The notes under the pieces are model-generated. The model ran no database searches. It was not told the DNA's origin and saw nothing but the letters and a program-made list of their open reading frames with translations. From the NCBI RefSeq assembly GCF_016482825.1, contig NZ_JAEMNV010000005.1, positions 182,921 through 246,920 on the forward strand: a DNA stretch of 64,000 bases, read 5' to 3'. The position numbers were made by a program, and so were the translations under genes. Positions 24,235-34,142 of the stretch are shown here, piece after piece. Positions within the stretch are counted from its first letter, which is position 1; every line of letters begins with the position of its first letter. Source of the DNA: Antrihabitans stalagmiti. Its GTDB lineage: Bacteria > Actinomycetota > Actinomycetes > Mycobacteriales > Mycobacteriaceae.

Positions 24235-24957
24235 GTGCACAATGAGCTTGTGAGCGGTCACAGTGCGGCCAGCGTTCTCGTTGTCGACGACGACGAGGAC
24301 GTCCTGGCCTCCGTCGAGCGTGGCCTTCGGCTGTCCGGCTTCACGGTGCTCACTGCCCGCGATGGCGCCGCGGCGTTGCGCAGCGTCGCTGCCAATTCGC
24401 CGGACGCGATCGTCCTCGACATGAACATGCCGATACTCGACGGCGCAGGTGTGGTGACGGCGCTGCGAGCGATCGGAAACGACGTTCCCATCTGCGTACT
24501 GAGCGCTCGCAATTCGGTGGACGACAGAATCGCAGGCCTCGAATCCGGAGCCGACGACTATCTGGTCAAACCGTTCGTCCTTGCCGAGCTCGTCGCCAGA
24601 ATCCGCGCCTTGCTTCGCCGCCGAGCCGACACGACCACTACGAACTCGACCGAGGGCGGCATCACCGTCGGACCGGTCGAGATCGATCTACCCGGCCATC
24701 GGGCCCGGTTGGCAGGCAACGACATCGAACTCACCAAGCGCGAATTCGAACTGCTTTCCACCCTCGCGCGCAACACCGGCGTGGTGCTGAGTCGCGAGCG
24801 TCTGCTGGAATTGGTGTGGGGCTACGACTTCGCTGCCGACACGAACGTCGTCGACGTTTTCATCGGATATCTGCGACGCAAGTTCGAGGTGGACGGTCAT
24901 CCGCGGGTGCTGCACACGATCCGTGGCGTCGGCTTCGTGCTGCGAGAACCACGGTGA
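24235..24957 (+). CDS. prrA: Two-component response regulator PrrA
   Basis: A 240-residue OmpR-type regulator. The receiver has the acidic pair DDD (18-20), phosphoacceptor Asp62 in VLDMNMP, a conserved Ser in CVLSARN and Lys in LVKPF. The winged-helix effector has [42 protein letters not shown] and RGVGFVLRE. Close match to Mtb PrrA, an essential regulator of early intracellular growth and nitrogen-responsive genes. GTG 24235 or the in-frame GTG 24250 could be the start; neither has a good ribosome site. It overlaps prrB (GTGA). In Mtb the three genes prrB, prrA and accD3 run in one direction; here accD3 is on the opposite strand with a secreted-protein gene between. Confidence 0.95.
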   Translation: MHNELVSGHSAASVLVVDDDEDVLASVERGLRLSGFTVLTARDGAAALRSVAANSPDAIVLDMNMPILDGAGVVTALRAIGNDVPICVLSARNSVDDRIAGLESGADDYLVKPFVLAELVARIRALLRRRADTTTTNSTEGGITVGPVEIDLPGHRARLAGNDIELTKREFELLSTLARNTGVVLSRERLLELVWGYDFAADTNVVDVFIGYLRRKFEVDGHPRVLHTIRGVGFVLREPR

Positions 24958-26288
24958 CACGGACGTATTCGCTGCGCGCACGGGTCGCAGCTGCCACCGC
25001 TCTCGGCGCGACGATCATCGTCGTCGCGCTCGGCTTCATCGTGTCTCAGGCCATCGAGCGCAACAATCTGCAGCAGATCGATCAGCGGCTCGAAACGGTG
25101 TCGAAGCTAGTGCTGTTGAACGCCGATATCGCGGTTCGAGTGTTGTCGGTTTTGGGTCCGTCGAACGATCTTGCGTTGACTTTCCGCAACGCTGACGACT
25201 CCGTCGGTGGAACAACCAGCGTCGAGCTACCCGCTCTCGCCGACGGTTCGCGGACCGTCGACGTCGACGGCACGCCCTATCGAGTCTTCACCACCACCGT
25301 GGAAAGGCCTGCCGAACAGAAGGTTTCACTCGGTCTACCCGCGGAGGAAGCAGCTCGCGCGACCGCCGACCAGCGACGCTACGTCGTCGCTGCAGGCGCA
25401 CTTGCGATCGCAGCATCGGGTGGGCTCGGCTGGATTTTCGGCGGCAGAGCCGTTCGACCGATCGTCGAATTGACGCGGCGGATCAGCGCTGGACAACCTC
25501 AGCCGGCCACACGGACCGGCGGGGTGCGCGAGGCCGACGAACTCGGGGATGCACTCACAGCAATGCTGCAGCGAGTCGACGATGCGCAGGCCGACACGAC
25601 GGCAGCTTTGACGACCGCGCGGGACTTCGCGGCCGCATCGGCGCACGAGTTACGCACACCGCTGACCGCAATGCGTACCGATATCGAGGTATTGCGCACA
25701 CTCGATCTCGACGACGCGCAGCGGACCGAAATCCTCGACGACCTCGCGCGAACGCAAGGCCGCGTGGAAGCGACGCTCGCCGCGCTGGAGCGTTTGGCGT
25801 CGGGCGAATTGGCCTCGGACAGCGACTATTCCGATACCGATGTCGTCGAGATCTGCGACATTGCTGCTCAGGACGCAATGCGCCACTTCCCGGACCTCAC
25901 CGTCCGCGTCGACGCCGAGCAGGCGCTGATCATGCGCGGACTTTCCGCCGGGCTACGCCTCGCCGTGGACAATGCGCTCAGCAACGCGGCACGACACGGC
26001 CGCGCGCACAATGTCGTGATCACTGCGGCGCGGCGAACCGACGATGCCATCGTTGTCACGGTCGACGACGACGGCATCGGCGTACCGGAATCGGAGCGCA
26101 CCGCGGTGTTCGAACGCTTCTACCGAGGCGCATCGGCTGCCAAATCCGGTTCCGGTCTTGGTCTGGCGTTGGTCGCCCAGCAAGCCCAACTACACGGTGG
26201 CCGAGCCTATTTCGACGTGAGCCCGCTCGGGGGCGCTCGGCTTGTGCTCGAACTGTCGGCTAGCCGGCCGCCGACATCGCCGCGGTAG
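24954..26288 (+). CDS. prrB: Two-component sensor histidine kinase PrrB
   Basis: A 444-residue membrane kinase. Membrane segments lie at about 11-30 and 143-164 with a sensor region of about 110 residues between them. A HAMP region follows ([18 protein letters not shown]), then the H-box [14 protein letters not shown] with phosphoacceptor His231, the N-box [12 protein letters not shown]1 [11 protein letters not shown]-box FERFYRG and G2 GSGLGLALV. It phosphorylates PrrA, whose gene it overlaps by GTGA, so the two are co-translated. The 3' end overlaps the convergent 408-residue gene by 29 bp. The signal sensed is unknown. Confidence 0.95.
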   Translation: MTRTYSLRARVAAATALGATIIVVALGFIVSQAIERNNLQQIDQRLETVSKLVLLNADIAVRVLSVLGPSNDLALTFRNADDSVGGTTSVELPALADGSRTVDVDGTPYRVFTTTVERPAEQKVSLGLPAEEAARATADQRRYVVAAGALAIAASGGLGWIFGGRAVRPIVELTRRISAGQPQPATRTGGVREADELGDALTAMLQRVDDAQADTTAALTTARDFAAASAHELRTPLTAMRTDIEVLRTLDLDDAQRTEILDDLARTQGRVEATLAALERLASGELASDSDYSDTDVVEICDIAAQDAMRHFPDLTVRVDAEQALIMRGLSAGLRLAVDNALSNAARHGRAHNVVITAARRTDDAIVVTVDDDGIGVPESERTAVFERFYRGASAAKSGSGLGLALVAQQAQLHGGRAYFDVSPLGGARLVLELSASRPPTSPR

Positions 26289-27486
26289 CGGGCCGCAGCT
26301 GCTCTTCCAGCCCGAGCTCGCGGGCACGAACGAGCACGGTCTCCTGCACCTGCTCAGGCAACGACGAACCCCATGACGCCGCCACCCGCTCCTGCAGGTC
26401 GGCGGTCTGATTCGCAAGAATACGCAGCAGTAGCGGCCAGAGGTCCGCATCGGTTGCGCTGGCGGCGATTCGGGTCGGCAACTCCCCGTCGCCCGCCACA
26501 ACCAGTTCCAGCACGCGCCGCTGCACATCGGTGTCTGCCGCGTCGGCGATGTTCAGCAGTCCGTGCCAGACGTTCGGGTCGTCGTGATCCGCGGCTGCGG
26601 TGACCGCCGCCTCGAGCAGATCGTGTTCGTGCGCAACAGGATTACCCCCGAAGGTGCGCAACGCGGACTCGCTGAGGTGCCCGACGAACTGCATCAGTTC
26701 CGATATCGCGTCGTTGGCAACGAAGTTGCGCACCAAAGCCCCGACGGCATCGGGGTCTTCCTGTTCGAAGAGCGTGTCGCCGATGATCTCGATCAGATCC
26801 GCGTCGATTCTGGCGAAGACGGACAGAGCCGCGATCTGCAGGTCGTCCGACCCACCGACGACAGTCGTGATGAGCCGCGCTATGCGGCCCGGAGACGCAT
26901 CGATGATGACGCGCAGGATATCGCTGACGACTTTGCCCGAGTGGACGTATGCGCCCGTGCGAATCAGGCCTTCGTCGTCGTCGACTCCCGCCTCGATGGC
27001 TCTGATCAGCTCGGGCGTTGCCGCGTCCACAAACAGTCCGCCGGTGATGTAGTCCTTGCGTCTCATCAGTTCGTTGGCGATGTCGACCACGGGTCCGTGC
27101 GGCGCGACGTGCGCGATCTTGGCAACGGCCCGCGGATCGAGAAACGACGCGGCGCTGGCGCCGTAGGCGATGTCGACCATCGTCATCGCGGCCGCGGCCT
27201 TCTTCGGATGTGCCACTGCCACAGCACCTGCCGAACGACCGGCCATTTCCGGCGATGTCACCTTCTGCACGATCGGCATGGCGATCTGCAGCGGCACGAT
27301 CGGGACGAGCATCGCGATACGGCTGAACATCTCTGCGTTCTCGTCGAACATGATGCCTGCCATACGATCACGCAACGCGAACAGCTGATCGGCGCCGAGA
27401 TGTTCCAGGTGCTGCACTCGCTCGACGGGTACATGCAGCAGCTTCGCCAGCATCGTGAGCTGAGCGCGCGTGACCAGGTCGCTCAT
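26260..27486 (-). CDS. Conserved protein of unknown function, all-helical with two-module look
   Basis: A 408-residue protein I cannot assign. The N-terminal part has a hydrophobic stretch (FSRIAMLVPIVPLQIAMPIVQKV, about 54-76) that could touch a membrane. The rest is helical with repeated patterns (DPRAVAKIAHVAPHGPVVDIANELMRRKDYITGGLFVD; then DLQIAALSVFARIDADLIEIIGDTLFEQEDPDAVGALVRNF), recalling HEAT-like arrays or the cytoplasmic N-domain of MgtE transporters, without clear homology. ATG 27486 overlaps the 73-residue gene upstream by four bases, so both are made together. It overlaps the 3' end of prrB by 29 bp, antisense. Confidence 0.75.
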   Translation of the reverse strand: MSDLVTRAQLTMLAKLLHVPVERVQHLEHLGADQLFALRDRMAGIMFDENAEMFSRIAMLVPIVPLQIAMPIVQKVTSPEMAGRSAGAVAVAHPKKAAAAMTMVDIAYGASAASFLDPRAVAKIAHVAPHGPVVDIANELMRRKDYITGGLFVDAATPELIRAIEAGVDDDEGLIRTGAYVHSGKVVSDILRVIIDASPGRIARLITTVVGGSDDLQIAALSVFARIDADLIEIIGDTLFEQEDPDAVGALVRNFVANDAISELMQFVGHLSESALRTFGGNPVAHEHDLLEAAVTAAADHDDPNVWHGLLNIADAADTDVQRRVLELVVAGDGELPTRIAASATDADLWPLLLRILANQTADLQERVAASWGSSLPEQVQETVLVRARELGLEEQLRPATAAMSAAG

Positions 27487-27704
27487 TTCTTGCCAACGAT
27501 GATCTTGCGGGCTGTGCCGCGAAACATCCAGGGCAGCGCGTCGATGGTTTCGTCGATCGCTGCCATCAACTGCTTCTGCTCGGTCTTACGAGCAGCCTGG
27601 AAGAGTTCGAGTATGTCGGCGGCATCGGCGTCCGACAGCTCGTCGAGGACGGGGAGCCCGTCTCCTAACTCGCGCTTCAGGTCAGCCTTCGCGGTATCGG
27701 TCAC
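27483..27704 (-). CDS. Small acidic protein of unknown function, coupled to the 408-residue gene
   Basis: A 73-residue protein: MTDTAKADLKRELGDGLPVLDELSDADAADILELF and then ARKTEQKQLMAAIDETIDALPWMFRGTARKIIVGKK. It is amphipathic and helical with an acidic N-half and basic C-terminus. No family recognised. AAAGGAG seven bases before GTG 27704 is a strong ribosome site. The stop overlaps the start of the 408-residue gene (ATGA), so they form a two-gene unit; a protein-protein partnership is possible. Confidence 0.75.
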   Translation of the reverse strand: MTDTAKADLKRELGDGLPVLDELSDADAADILELFQAARKTEQKQLMAAIDETIDALPWMFRGTARKIIVGKK

Positions 27705-27872
27705 GCCAGCTCCTTTGCCGGTAACTCCAGGTCGGAGTCTATTCCACTACACGCACCACCCGCTTGTGACATAAAGATGACATATCTCTCTCATTGCTCC
27801 GCGACAGCGGTTGACCACCACACTCACAGAGTCACCTCAATCTCGAGCCAGAATGCCCGCATAACTTCGCCA

Positions 27873-27884
27873 TAGCGTGATCTC
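27873..27884 (+). promoter_or_regulatory. Leaderless -10 element for the YhgE/Pip-like gene
   Basis: TAGCGT (27873-27878) lies six bases before GTG 27885, with no ribosome site between. The same hexamer sits seven bases before the pdxH start. I see no clear -35. Confidence 0.5.
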
Positions 27885-29171
27885 GTGCGCAACAGGTTGA
27901 TAGCAATTACAACGGTCACGGCAATCGCCTCGGGTGGCCTCGGCTGGTACTTCTACAGCGAGGATCACGCCACCGAGTCGGTCATCGCGTTGGTGAACGA
28001 GGACTCCGGCCCGACCGGTGAGCGCGTCATCGACGCACTGCTGGGTTCGACGACAGCACCCACCGGCTACAGTTGGGCCGACGGCCGCACTGACGACAAC
28101 GGCGCTGCGGCCGTAACTGTCTACCTGCCAACAGATCTCAGCGACGCGATGGCATCGTTCGACACCGCTGCGCCACAACGAGCCGTGGTGACGGTCGACG
28201 CAGACGACGCCGAGTTGGGTGCACGTGCCAGCGCTGCGGTGATCGACCAGATCCGTCGACAGGGAATCGACACTGCTCTGCAATCGATTTCGACCGCCCG
28301 CTCCACCCTGAGTCAACTGAAGCTCGGTACGCAGTTTCTGAATGCCGGTGTCGGTGCGGCCAATTCGGGCGTCGGCCAGTTCAGCACCGGAGTCACCGGA
28401 TTGATCGGCTATCTGAATGCGGCGCGCGACGGCTCGGGACAGCTCTCCGCAGCGATCGACGAGCTTGCAGGTGTCGTCGGTGGCGCGACTGCACAGGCCG
28501 ACGAGCTGGCGGCGACACTCAGCTCCACGGGTGTCACGATCGGCGAGACTACAACTCGCGCAAACGAACTCGCGACCGGAGTCGACACAACCCTCACCAT
28601 CCTGCGGACCCTGCCTCCCAGCCCCGAGCTGAACAGCGCGATCGAAACGTTGACGGGTGTGCGCAACACCGCGCAACAGGTGGGCGACCAACTTGGGACC
28701 GTATCGACCTCGCTCGGCGATTCGGTCGATCCGAGCACGGACCTCGGGGCGCTACTGAAGGTCGTTGTTGGCCAATTGACAAGCGCAACAACGCAACTGT
28801 CCGACGGAGCCAATCAGCTCACGGCCGGACTCGACCAACTCGCCACCGAAGGTGGAGCACAGTTGACCGATGCATCGACGCAGCTGACCGACGGCATCGG
28901 GCAGCTGTCCCAACTGTCCGGCTCACTCGCCACTCAGGTGGACAAGGGCATCGCTGGACTGCCGACCTCGTCGGCCACCACGCAGCTTGCGGCGACGGTC
29001 AACGATCCAGTCACGGTGCAGCACAACGCGACCACGGGAGCATGGCAAGCACCGAGTCCGATGGCGTTGGTGGCCACATTCTTCGCGCTGACCACCCTCG
29101 CACTCGGAGCCGCCTACTTCGCGTCGATCAGATCGATGATGAAGACAAGGGTCTTGCCAGACAAGCGATGA
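27885..29171 (+). CDS. YhgE/Pip-like membrane-anchored repeat protein
   Basis: A 428-residue protein with a membrane segment at each end (about 5-24 and 397-418) and about 370 residues outside. The exported part has repeated helical motifs of the type L-x-x-G-A-x-x-L-x-x-G (QLSDGANQLTAGLDQL, QLTDASTQLTDGIGQLSQL, SGVGQFSTGVTGLIGYL), as in YhgE/Pip and the EsaA-like components of type VII secretion, which form long extracytoplasmic helical rods. Here only one C-terminal helix is present rather than the five or six of Pip, so family placement is tentative. The 3' end overlaps the convergent FKBP gene by 58 bp. The neighbours show no secretion genes. Confidence 0.78.
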   Translation: MRNRLIAITTVTAIASGGLGWYFYSEDHATESVIALVNEDSGPTGERVIDALLGSTTAPTGYSWADGRTDDNGAAAVTVYLPTDLSDAMASFDTAAPQRAVVTVDADDAELGARASAAVIDQIRRQGIDTALQSISTARSTLSQLKLGTQFLNAGVGAANSGVGQFSTGVTGLIGYLNAARDGSGQLSAAIDELAGVVGGATAQADELAATLSSTGVTIGETTTRANELATGVDTTLTILRTLPPSPELNSAIETLTGVRNTAQQVGDQLGTVSTSLGDSVDPSTDLGALLKVVVGQLTSATTQLSDGANQLTAGLDQLATEGGAQLTDASTQLTDGIGQLSQLSGSLATQVDKGIAGLPTSSATTQLAATVNDPVTVQHNATTGAWQAPSPMALVATFFALTTLALGAAYFASIRSMMKTRVLPDKR

Positions 29172-29473
29172 CCGCCACCCGCGGGACCGTAGGCAAGCTC
29201 CGGCGGGATGGTGAGCTGGCGTCGGCCACCGACCTTCATGCCCGGAATGCCGTCCTGCCAGCCCTTGATGAGTCCACGCAGCGGGAACTGGATGGATTCG
29301 CCACGGTTCCAAGAAGAGTCGAATTCGTCGCCACTGTCGAACTCGACGCCGACGTAGTGCACCTCGACCGTTCCGCCGGGGACTGCCTCGGTGCCGGTGC
29401 CGACGACGAGGTCCTTGACGACCAGTTCGGTAGGGGCTGGGCCTTCTTGAAACTCGACCTCTGGCTTGCTCAT
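29114..29473 (-). CDS. FKBP-type peptidyl-prolyl cis-trans isomerase
   Basis: A 119-residue single FKBP domain: VEVHYVGVEFDSGDEFDSSW, IQFPLRGLIKGWQDGIPGMKVGGRRQLTIPPELAYG, and a final VFIIDLIDAK strand. The FK506-pocket residues Tyr, Phe, Asp, Trp and Ile-Pro are present, so it should be an active cytoplasmic proline isomerase. No signal peptide. ATG 29473 overlaps the stop of gltA2 by four bases, so it is translated from the citrate synthase message. Its last 58 bp also encode, on the other strand, the C-terminus of the YhgE/Pip-like protein. Confidence 0.95.
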   Translation of the reverse strand: MSKPEVEFQEGPAPTELVVKDLVVGTGTEAVPGGTVEVHYVGVEFDSGDEFDSSWNRGESIQFPLRGLIKGWQDGIPGMKVGGRRQLTIPPELAYGPAGGGHRLSGKTLVFIIDLIDAK

Positions 29474-30768
29474 CGGGTGGTCAACTCCTTGTAGTCCCGT
29501 TCGGTGTATCCGGTGTAGATCTGGCGCGGACGCCCGATCTTGAGGGTTGTGTCTTCGTGCATTTCACGCCAGTGCGCAATCCAGCCCGGCAGGCGACCCA
29601 TGGCGAACAACACGGTGAACATACGCGTCGGAAAGCCCATCGCGCGGTAGATCAGGCCCGTGTAGAAGTCGACGTTGGGGTACAGCTTGCGCTCGATGAA
29701 GTAGTCGTCCGTCAGCGCGGCCTCTTCGAGTGCCATCGCGATGTCGAGGAGCTGATCGTCACCGCCGAGCTTCCCGAGAATGGTGTGAGCTGTCTCCTTG
29801 ACGATCGCGGCCCGCGGATCGTAATTGCGGTAGACGCGATGGCCGAAGCCCATCAGCTTCACGCCTTTTTCTTTGTTCTTGACCTTCTTGACGAAGTCGC
29901 CGGCTGTGCCGCCCTCTTCTTTGATCTTGTCGAGCATCTCGAGCACAGCCTGGTTCGCGCCGCCGTGCAGCGGACCCCACAGTGCGTTGATGCCGCCCGA
30001 GACCGAGGTGAACAGGTTGGCATCGGAGGATCCGACGAGCCGGACCGTCGACGTCGAGCAGTTCTGCTCGTGATCGGCGTGCAGGATGAGCAGCATGTCG
30101 AGCGCCTTGGCGATCTCGGGATCGACCTCGTACGGCTCGGCAGGGAAGCCGAAGGTCATCCGCAGGAAGTTCTCGACGAGGTTCAGCGAGTTGTCCGGGT
30201 AGAGGAACGGCTGCCCGACCGACTTCTTGTAGGCGTAGGCGGCGATCGTCGGCAGCTTCGCGAGCAGCCGAATCGTCGAAAGTTCCACCTGCTCGGGGTC
30301 GTCGGGGTCGAGCGAATCCTGGTAGTACGCCGAGAGCGCGTTGATGGCGCTGGAGAGCACAGGCATCGGATGCGCGTTGCGGGGAAAGCCGTCGAAGAAT
30401 CGTTTGAGATCTTCGTGCAGCAGCGTATGCCTGCGGATCTTGTCCGTGAACTTGTCCAGCTCGGTCGCCGACGGCAGCTCGCCGTAGATCAGCAGGTAGC
30501 TGACTTCGAGGAACGTCGACTTCTGTGCGAGCTGCTCGATCGGGTAACCCCGATACCGCAGGATGCCTGCTTCGCCGTCGATGTAGGTGATGGCCGATTT
30601 GGTCGAGGCTGTATTCACGAAGCCCGGATCCAAGGTGGTGTATCCGGTGGTGGCCAGCAGCTTTCCGAGATCGATGCCGTCGTTGCCCTCGGTCGCTTTG
30701 GCAATGGACATCTGGTACTCGCCACCGGGGTAGCTGAGCGTTGGGGTGTTGTCGTTCTCAGCGGGCAC
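29470..30768 (-). CDS. gltA2: Citrate synthase GltA2
   Basis: A 432-residue type-II citrate synthase, condensing acetyl-CoA and oxaloacetate at the entry of the TCA cycle. Catalytic and substrate residues are in place: His233 (HADHEQN), His268 (GPLHGGAN), His310 (GFGHRVY) and Asp367 (PNVDFYTG). The N-terminus TLSYPGGEY matches Mtb GltA2 (Rv0896). GAGAGGGA before GTG 30768 sets the start; the longer frame to 30906 gives no conserved sequence. The FKBP gene is coupled by ATGA. About 213 bp separates it from the epimerase gene upstream and should contain its promoter and leader. A second, shorter citrate synthase lies at 34143-35270. Confidence 0.97.
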   Translation of the reverse strand: MPAENDNTPTLSYPGGEYQMSIAKATEGNDGIDLGKLLATTGYTTLDPGFVNTASTKSAITYIDGEAGILRYRGYPIEQLAQKSTFLEVSYLLIYGELPSATELDKFTDKIRRHTLLHEDLKRFFDGFPRNAHPMPVLSSAINALSAYYQDSLDPDDPEQVELSTIRLLAKLPTIAAYAYKKSVGQPFLYPDNSLNLVENFLRMTFGFPAEPYEVDPEIAKALDMLLILHADHEQNCSTSTVRLVGSSDANLFTSVSGGINALWGPLHGGANQAVLEMLDKIKEEGGTAGDFVKKVKNKEKGVKLMGFGHRVYRNYDPRAAIVKETAHTILGKLGGDDQLLDIAMALEEAALTDDYFIERKLYPNVDFYTGLIYRAMGFPTRMFTVLFAMGRLPGWIAHWREMHEDTTLKIGRPRQIYTGYTERDYKELTTR

Positions 30769-30981
30769 GAATATCCCTCTCAGGCTTGAGCAGTCGCGTA
30801 GCGAGTTGCAATCGCGCGGACGTAGTCGATCAGACGCTAGTCGCAATACCGCTCGCGCGCCCACGGAGGGTCGTGTCTGCATCGAGAACTGACCGCGGGT
30901 TTGCACCCACGCTGAGCAGACTAGTTGGCCTCATACCCCGGCACACGCGATTGACGCGCTCGACGGAAGACGCGGCCAACG

Positions 30982-31962
30982 TCACAGCGCCGTGATGCCC
31001 CACTGGCCGCTCCACGTCTCGCCCGGTTCGAGAACGATCTCGTCGATACCCGTGTTGAACGCATTCGGCGGGCAGGTCATCGGCTCGATCGCGAGCGCTC
31101 TACCGCGATCGGGGTAGGCCTGTCCGCGTGCGGGATCTGCCGTGAACACCTGGACCCAGCGGAACGTTCGGTCGGTCCACAGTGCCGTCGCGGTACCGTC
31201 CGGTGCTCGCAGAATCTGCCGGGCCCGACCATCGGTATCGACGTCGATCGAACTGAACGGGGTATCCATCCACACCCCTTTCAGCGAGCGTGGGGTGCTG
31301 AAGTCGTATTCGGTGCCGCGCACAGGCACACACGGTCCCTCCGGCAGCATCCGCTCGGGGTCGAGCGGTTGGCGGACTCCGACGGCGAGTTCGAGTGTGC
31401 ACTCGTCGAGCGGCGCGTCACCCGCGCGAACGAACGTGTGCATGCCGAGCCCGAACGGAGCTGGCACCGGACCTGTGTTCGTCGCCGTATGTGTGACCGA
31501 CAGACCCTCTTCGTCGAGTTCGTGCGTCACGCTCAACCGCATCGGGTACGGCCACCCTTTCTGCAGGCGGACGTCGATGGACTGTTTGACGCGGTGCCGC
31601 TCGTGTTCTTCCAACTGCCATTCCCGACGACGGACGAGACCGTGCATCGCATTGTTGCGCGCTGGTTCGGTGAGCTCCAACTGGTGCTCGATGCCGTCGA
31701 AATAGAAGAAGCCGTCGCGGATGCGGTTCGGCCACGGCGCGAGCACAAGCCCTGCCGAGAGCGGCGGTTTCGTTCCGGCAGGCCATGATTCGGTGAGTTG
31801 CACCGCCTTGCCGTCGACTGCGCGCTCCAGCAACCGTAATCCGGCTCCTGTCGATACGACCTCGGCGCGATAGTCGTCGAATCGGATCTGGAACGCGCGG
31901 CTACCCGCCGCCGGGGTGCCGACCGGCTCGTCCTGCCGTTGCTGCGTTTCACGCTCAGCCAT
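30982..31962 (-). CDS. Aldose 1-epimerase family protein
   Basis: A 326-residue galactose-mutarotase-fold protein. Visible are APWPNRIRDGFFYFDG near residue 75, NNAMHGLVRRREW with the first catalytic His, FGLGMHTFV with the second, and RALAIEPMTCPPNAFNTG with the base Glu. Members interconvert alpha and beta hexoses or act on hexose-6-phosphates. ATG 31962 is the first start after the MFS gene; GGAG is 12 bases upstream, a poor spacing. It is probably the last gene of a pdxH-MFS-epimerase transcript. The sugar is unknown. Confidence 0.9.
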   Translation of the reverse strand: MAERETQQRQDEPVGTPAAGSRAFQIRFDDYRAEVVSTGAGLRLLERAVDGKAVQLTESWPAGTKPPLSAGLVLAPWPNRIRDGFFYFDGIEHQLELTEPARNNAMHGLVRRREWQLEEHERHRVKQSIDVRLQKGWPYPMRLSVTHELDEEGLSVTHTATNTGPVPAPFGLGMHTFVRAGDAPLDECTLELAVGVRQPLDPERMLPEGPCVPVRGTEYDFSTPRSLKGVWMDTPFSSIDVDTDGRARQILRAPDGTATALWTDRTFRWVQVFTADPARGQAYPDRGRALAIEPMTCPPNAFNTGIDEIVLEPGETWSGQWGITAL

Positions 31963-32018
31963 GGGGTCAGTCTGCTCCGCGCAGGGGCCAGTTGTCAGGT
32001 CAACGGATTGCGGTGTTC

Positions 32019-33308
32019 TCAGTTTGCTTCTTTGTGCGAGCGCTCGACCGGCTTGCCGACGCGATAGCGAACGAACGCCGGGAAGGCGAGTGCCGCAACA
32101 ACTACACCGATCACCACGAGAATTCCGCCGCCTGCCGCAGCCGCTGCGGTGCCGACACCGGCAGCGGCGACACCGTGAGCAAGATCGCCGATTCGCGGAC
32201 CGCCTGCGACGACGACGGTGAAGACTCCCTGCAGCCTGCCGCGCATCTCGTCCGTTGCGACGGTCTGCAGCATCGTCGAGCGGAATGCTGCCGAAATCAT
32301 GTCGGCACCGCCGCCGAGAACCATGAAGGCCAACGCAATCCACAACGCAACCGGACCCGACCCCGACCCGATCGCGATCCCGAAGCCGAGCATCGACAAT
32401 CCCCACACGACGATGCACCAGATGACCGCGAGCCCCTGGCGACGGACGCGCGGCAGCCAACCGGAGAACACCCCGCCGATCACCGCACCGAACGACATGG
32501 ACGCGAACAGCAAACCGAGGACGAGACCACCCTCGATGGGGTCGCCGAACGTCTCGTGGGCGATCTGAGGGAACAGCGCACGGGTCATTCCGAAGGCCAT
32601 CGCGATGATGTCGACGACGAAGGATGCAAGCAGAATCCGTTGTGTAGTAAGGTATTTGAACCCGTCGAGCACCTGTGTCAACCCCGCGCGACGCGCCTCA
32701 CCCGTCGGCGGCAGTTTCGGCAGTCGCCACACTGCCCATACCGTCGCCAGCAGTGCTATCGCATCGAGCAGATACAGCGTCGACAGTCCGAAGACCGGTA
32801 TCAGCACGCCGGCAAGCATCGGTCCGGCAATCGCCCCGAACTGAAAGACGGTCATGTTCAACGAGTTCGCGGCCGGCAGCTGATCGGGCGGCAGCAGGCG
32901 GGGAATGATGGCGCCGTTGGTCGGCTGGTTCACCGCGAAGAACGCCTGTTGCAACGCGAGCAGGAGCAGCACCAGCCAGACGCTGTTCACGTCGAGCGCG
33001 GCTTGGATCCAGAACAGCATCGACGTGACGGCGAGGCCTGCCCGAGTGATCAGCAGCAGGGACCGCCGATCCATGACGTCAGCGAGCGCGCCACCCCAGA
33101 TGCCGAAGACGATCAGCGGGGCAAGGGCGAAAAGGCCGGCGAGACCCACGTATCCGGAGCTCCCGGTGATCTGGAAGATCTGCTGCGGCACAGCGACGAT
33201 CGAGAGCTGACCACCGATCACCGTGACGACGCTGCTCAACCACAACCTGCGAAAGTCGTGATTCTGCAAAGGAGTCGTGTCCGCGAGAACTTTGCGGCGA
33301 GCGTTCAC
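32019..33308 (-). CDS. MFS transporter (EntS/MFS_3-like exporter)
   Basis: A 429-residue transporter with about twelve hydrophobic segments. The N-half has [17 protein letters not shown], the MFS signature loop between helices 2 and 3, and [21 protein letters not shown], typical of the MFS_3 group with enterobactin exporter EntS. GTG 33308 overlaps the pdxH stop (GTGA), so it is translated after PdxH. The substrate is unknown; exporters of small metabolites or siderophores are usual in this group. A second MFS_3-like protein lies at 40938-42233, and the two share the LADxxDxR loop. Confidence 0.92.
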   Translation of the reverse strand: MNARRKVLADTTPLQNHDFRRLWLSSVVTVIGGQLSIVAVPQQIFQITGSSGYVGLAGLFALAPLIVFGIWGGALADVMDRRSLLLITRAGLAVTSMLFWIQAALDVNSVWLVLLLLALQQAFFAVNQPTNGAIIPRLLPPDQLPAANSLNMTVFQFGAIAGPMLAGVLIPVFGLSTLYLLDAIALLATVWAVWRLPKLPPTGEARRAGLTQVLDGFKYLTTQRILLASFVVDIIAMAFGMTRALFPQIAHETFGDPIEGGLVLGLLFASMSFGAVIGGVFSGWLPRVRRQGLAVIWCIVVWGLSMLGFGIAIGSGSGPVALWIALAFMVLGGGADMISAAFRSTMLQTVATDEMRGRLQGVFTVVVAGGPRIGDLAHGVAAAGVGTAAAAAGGGILVVIGVVVAALAFPAFVRYRVGKPVERSHKEAN

Positions 33309-33976
33309 GGGCTGAGGCGTTCCACCGCGCTCGGCGAGCCGTCTGCGGCAATTGTCACGCGAATTCTGTTGTGCAGGCGATTCTCTCGGCCTTGCCAGAA
33401 TTCGACGGAGGTAGGCGCGAGCTCGAAGCCACCCCAGTTCGGCGGGGTGGGAATCTCGTCGGGAAACCTTACGGCGACGGCGGCCAACTGTTGTTCCAAC
33501 ACGGCCCGCGACGCGACCGGTTGTGACTGGTCCGATGCCCAGGCCCCGAGTTGCGAACCGCGCGGCCTACTGCGCCAATAGCCGTCCGTGACCTCGCGTT
33601 CGACGCGTTCGACGCGGCCTCGCACCGTGATCTGCCTGCCGATCAGTGGCCAGGAGAACGTCGCGGAAGCATAGGGATTGAGCCCGAGTTGGCGAGCCTT
33701 GTCCGACCCGTAGTTAGTGTAGAAGACGACGCCCGCCCTGCTGATTCCTTTGCAGAGCACCGTTCGCGTCGAGGGCCGACCGTCGGCGTCGACCGTTGCG
33801 AGCACCATCGCGTTCGGTTCCGCAACGCCTCCAGCGAGCGCGTCGTCGATCCAGCGCAGGATCAGTTTTTCCCAGCCGTCGTCGAGCCAACTCTCGTCGA
33901 GGTCGTGCGGTGAGGTGTAGTTCACACGCATCCCTGCGAGGTCACTGCCGGTCGACGGGGGGTTCTCGGACACCAC
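33305..33976 (-). CDS. pdxH: Pyridoxamine 5'-phosphate oxidase PdxH
   Basis: A 223-residue FMN-dependent oxidase making pyridoxal 5'-phosphate. The family landmarks are [53 protein letters not shown] and the C-terminal [12 protein letters not shown]. Length matches Mtb PdxH (Rv2607). Two adjacent GTG codons (33976 and 33973) are possible starts; TAGCGT seven bases upstream (forward 33984-33989) favours a leaderless message from 33976. It is divergent from citA and followed with overlap by the MFS gene. PLP is needed by SerC and DapC, both encoded in this window. Confidence 0.94.
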   Translation of the reverse strand: MVSENPPSTGSDLAGMRVNYTSPHDLDESWLDDGWEKLILRWIDDALAGGVAEPNAMVLATVDADGRPSTRTVLCKGISRAGVVFYTNYGSDKARQLGLNPYASATFSWPLIGRQITVRGRVERVEREVTDGYWRSRPRGSQLGAWASDQSQPVASRAVLEQQLAAVAVRFPDEIPTPPNWGGFELAPTSVEFWQGRENRLHNRIRVTIAADGSPSAVERLSP

Positions 33977-33983
33977 GTTGCGC

Positions 33984-33989
33984 ACGCTA
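33984..33989 (-). promoter_or_regulatory. Leaderless -10 box for pdxH
   Basis: TAGCGT on the minus strand ends seven bases before GTG 33976; no ribosome-binding site intervenes. GGGAG nearby is too far for the first GTG. Confidence 0.5.
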
Positions 33990-34142
33990 CTCCCGGGTAG
34001 GGCTGGCGTCGCGGCCGGTCGACGCCCCGCTATGGTGTGAATCGATCGTCGATCTCTGCGCCGTACATCCCGCACGCACCGGTCGACGCGCGACGAGCGT
34101 GCACTCGGATCGGGATGCACGGACAAGAGAGAGATCACGATC

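Noticed and set aside
29557-30789. A 410-codon plus-strand frame opposite gltA2
   Set aside because: It is antisense to a complete citrate synthase and has no recognisable domain.
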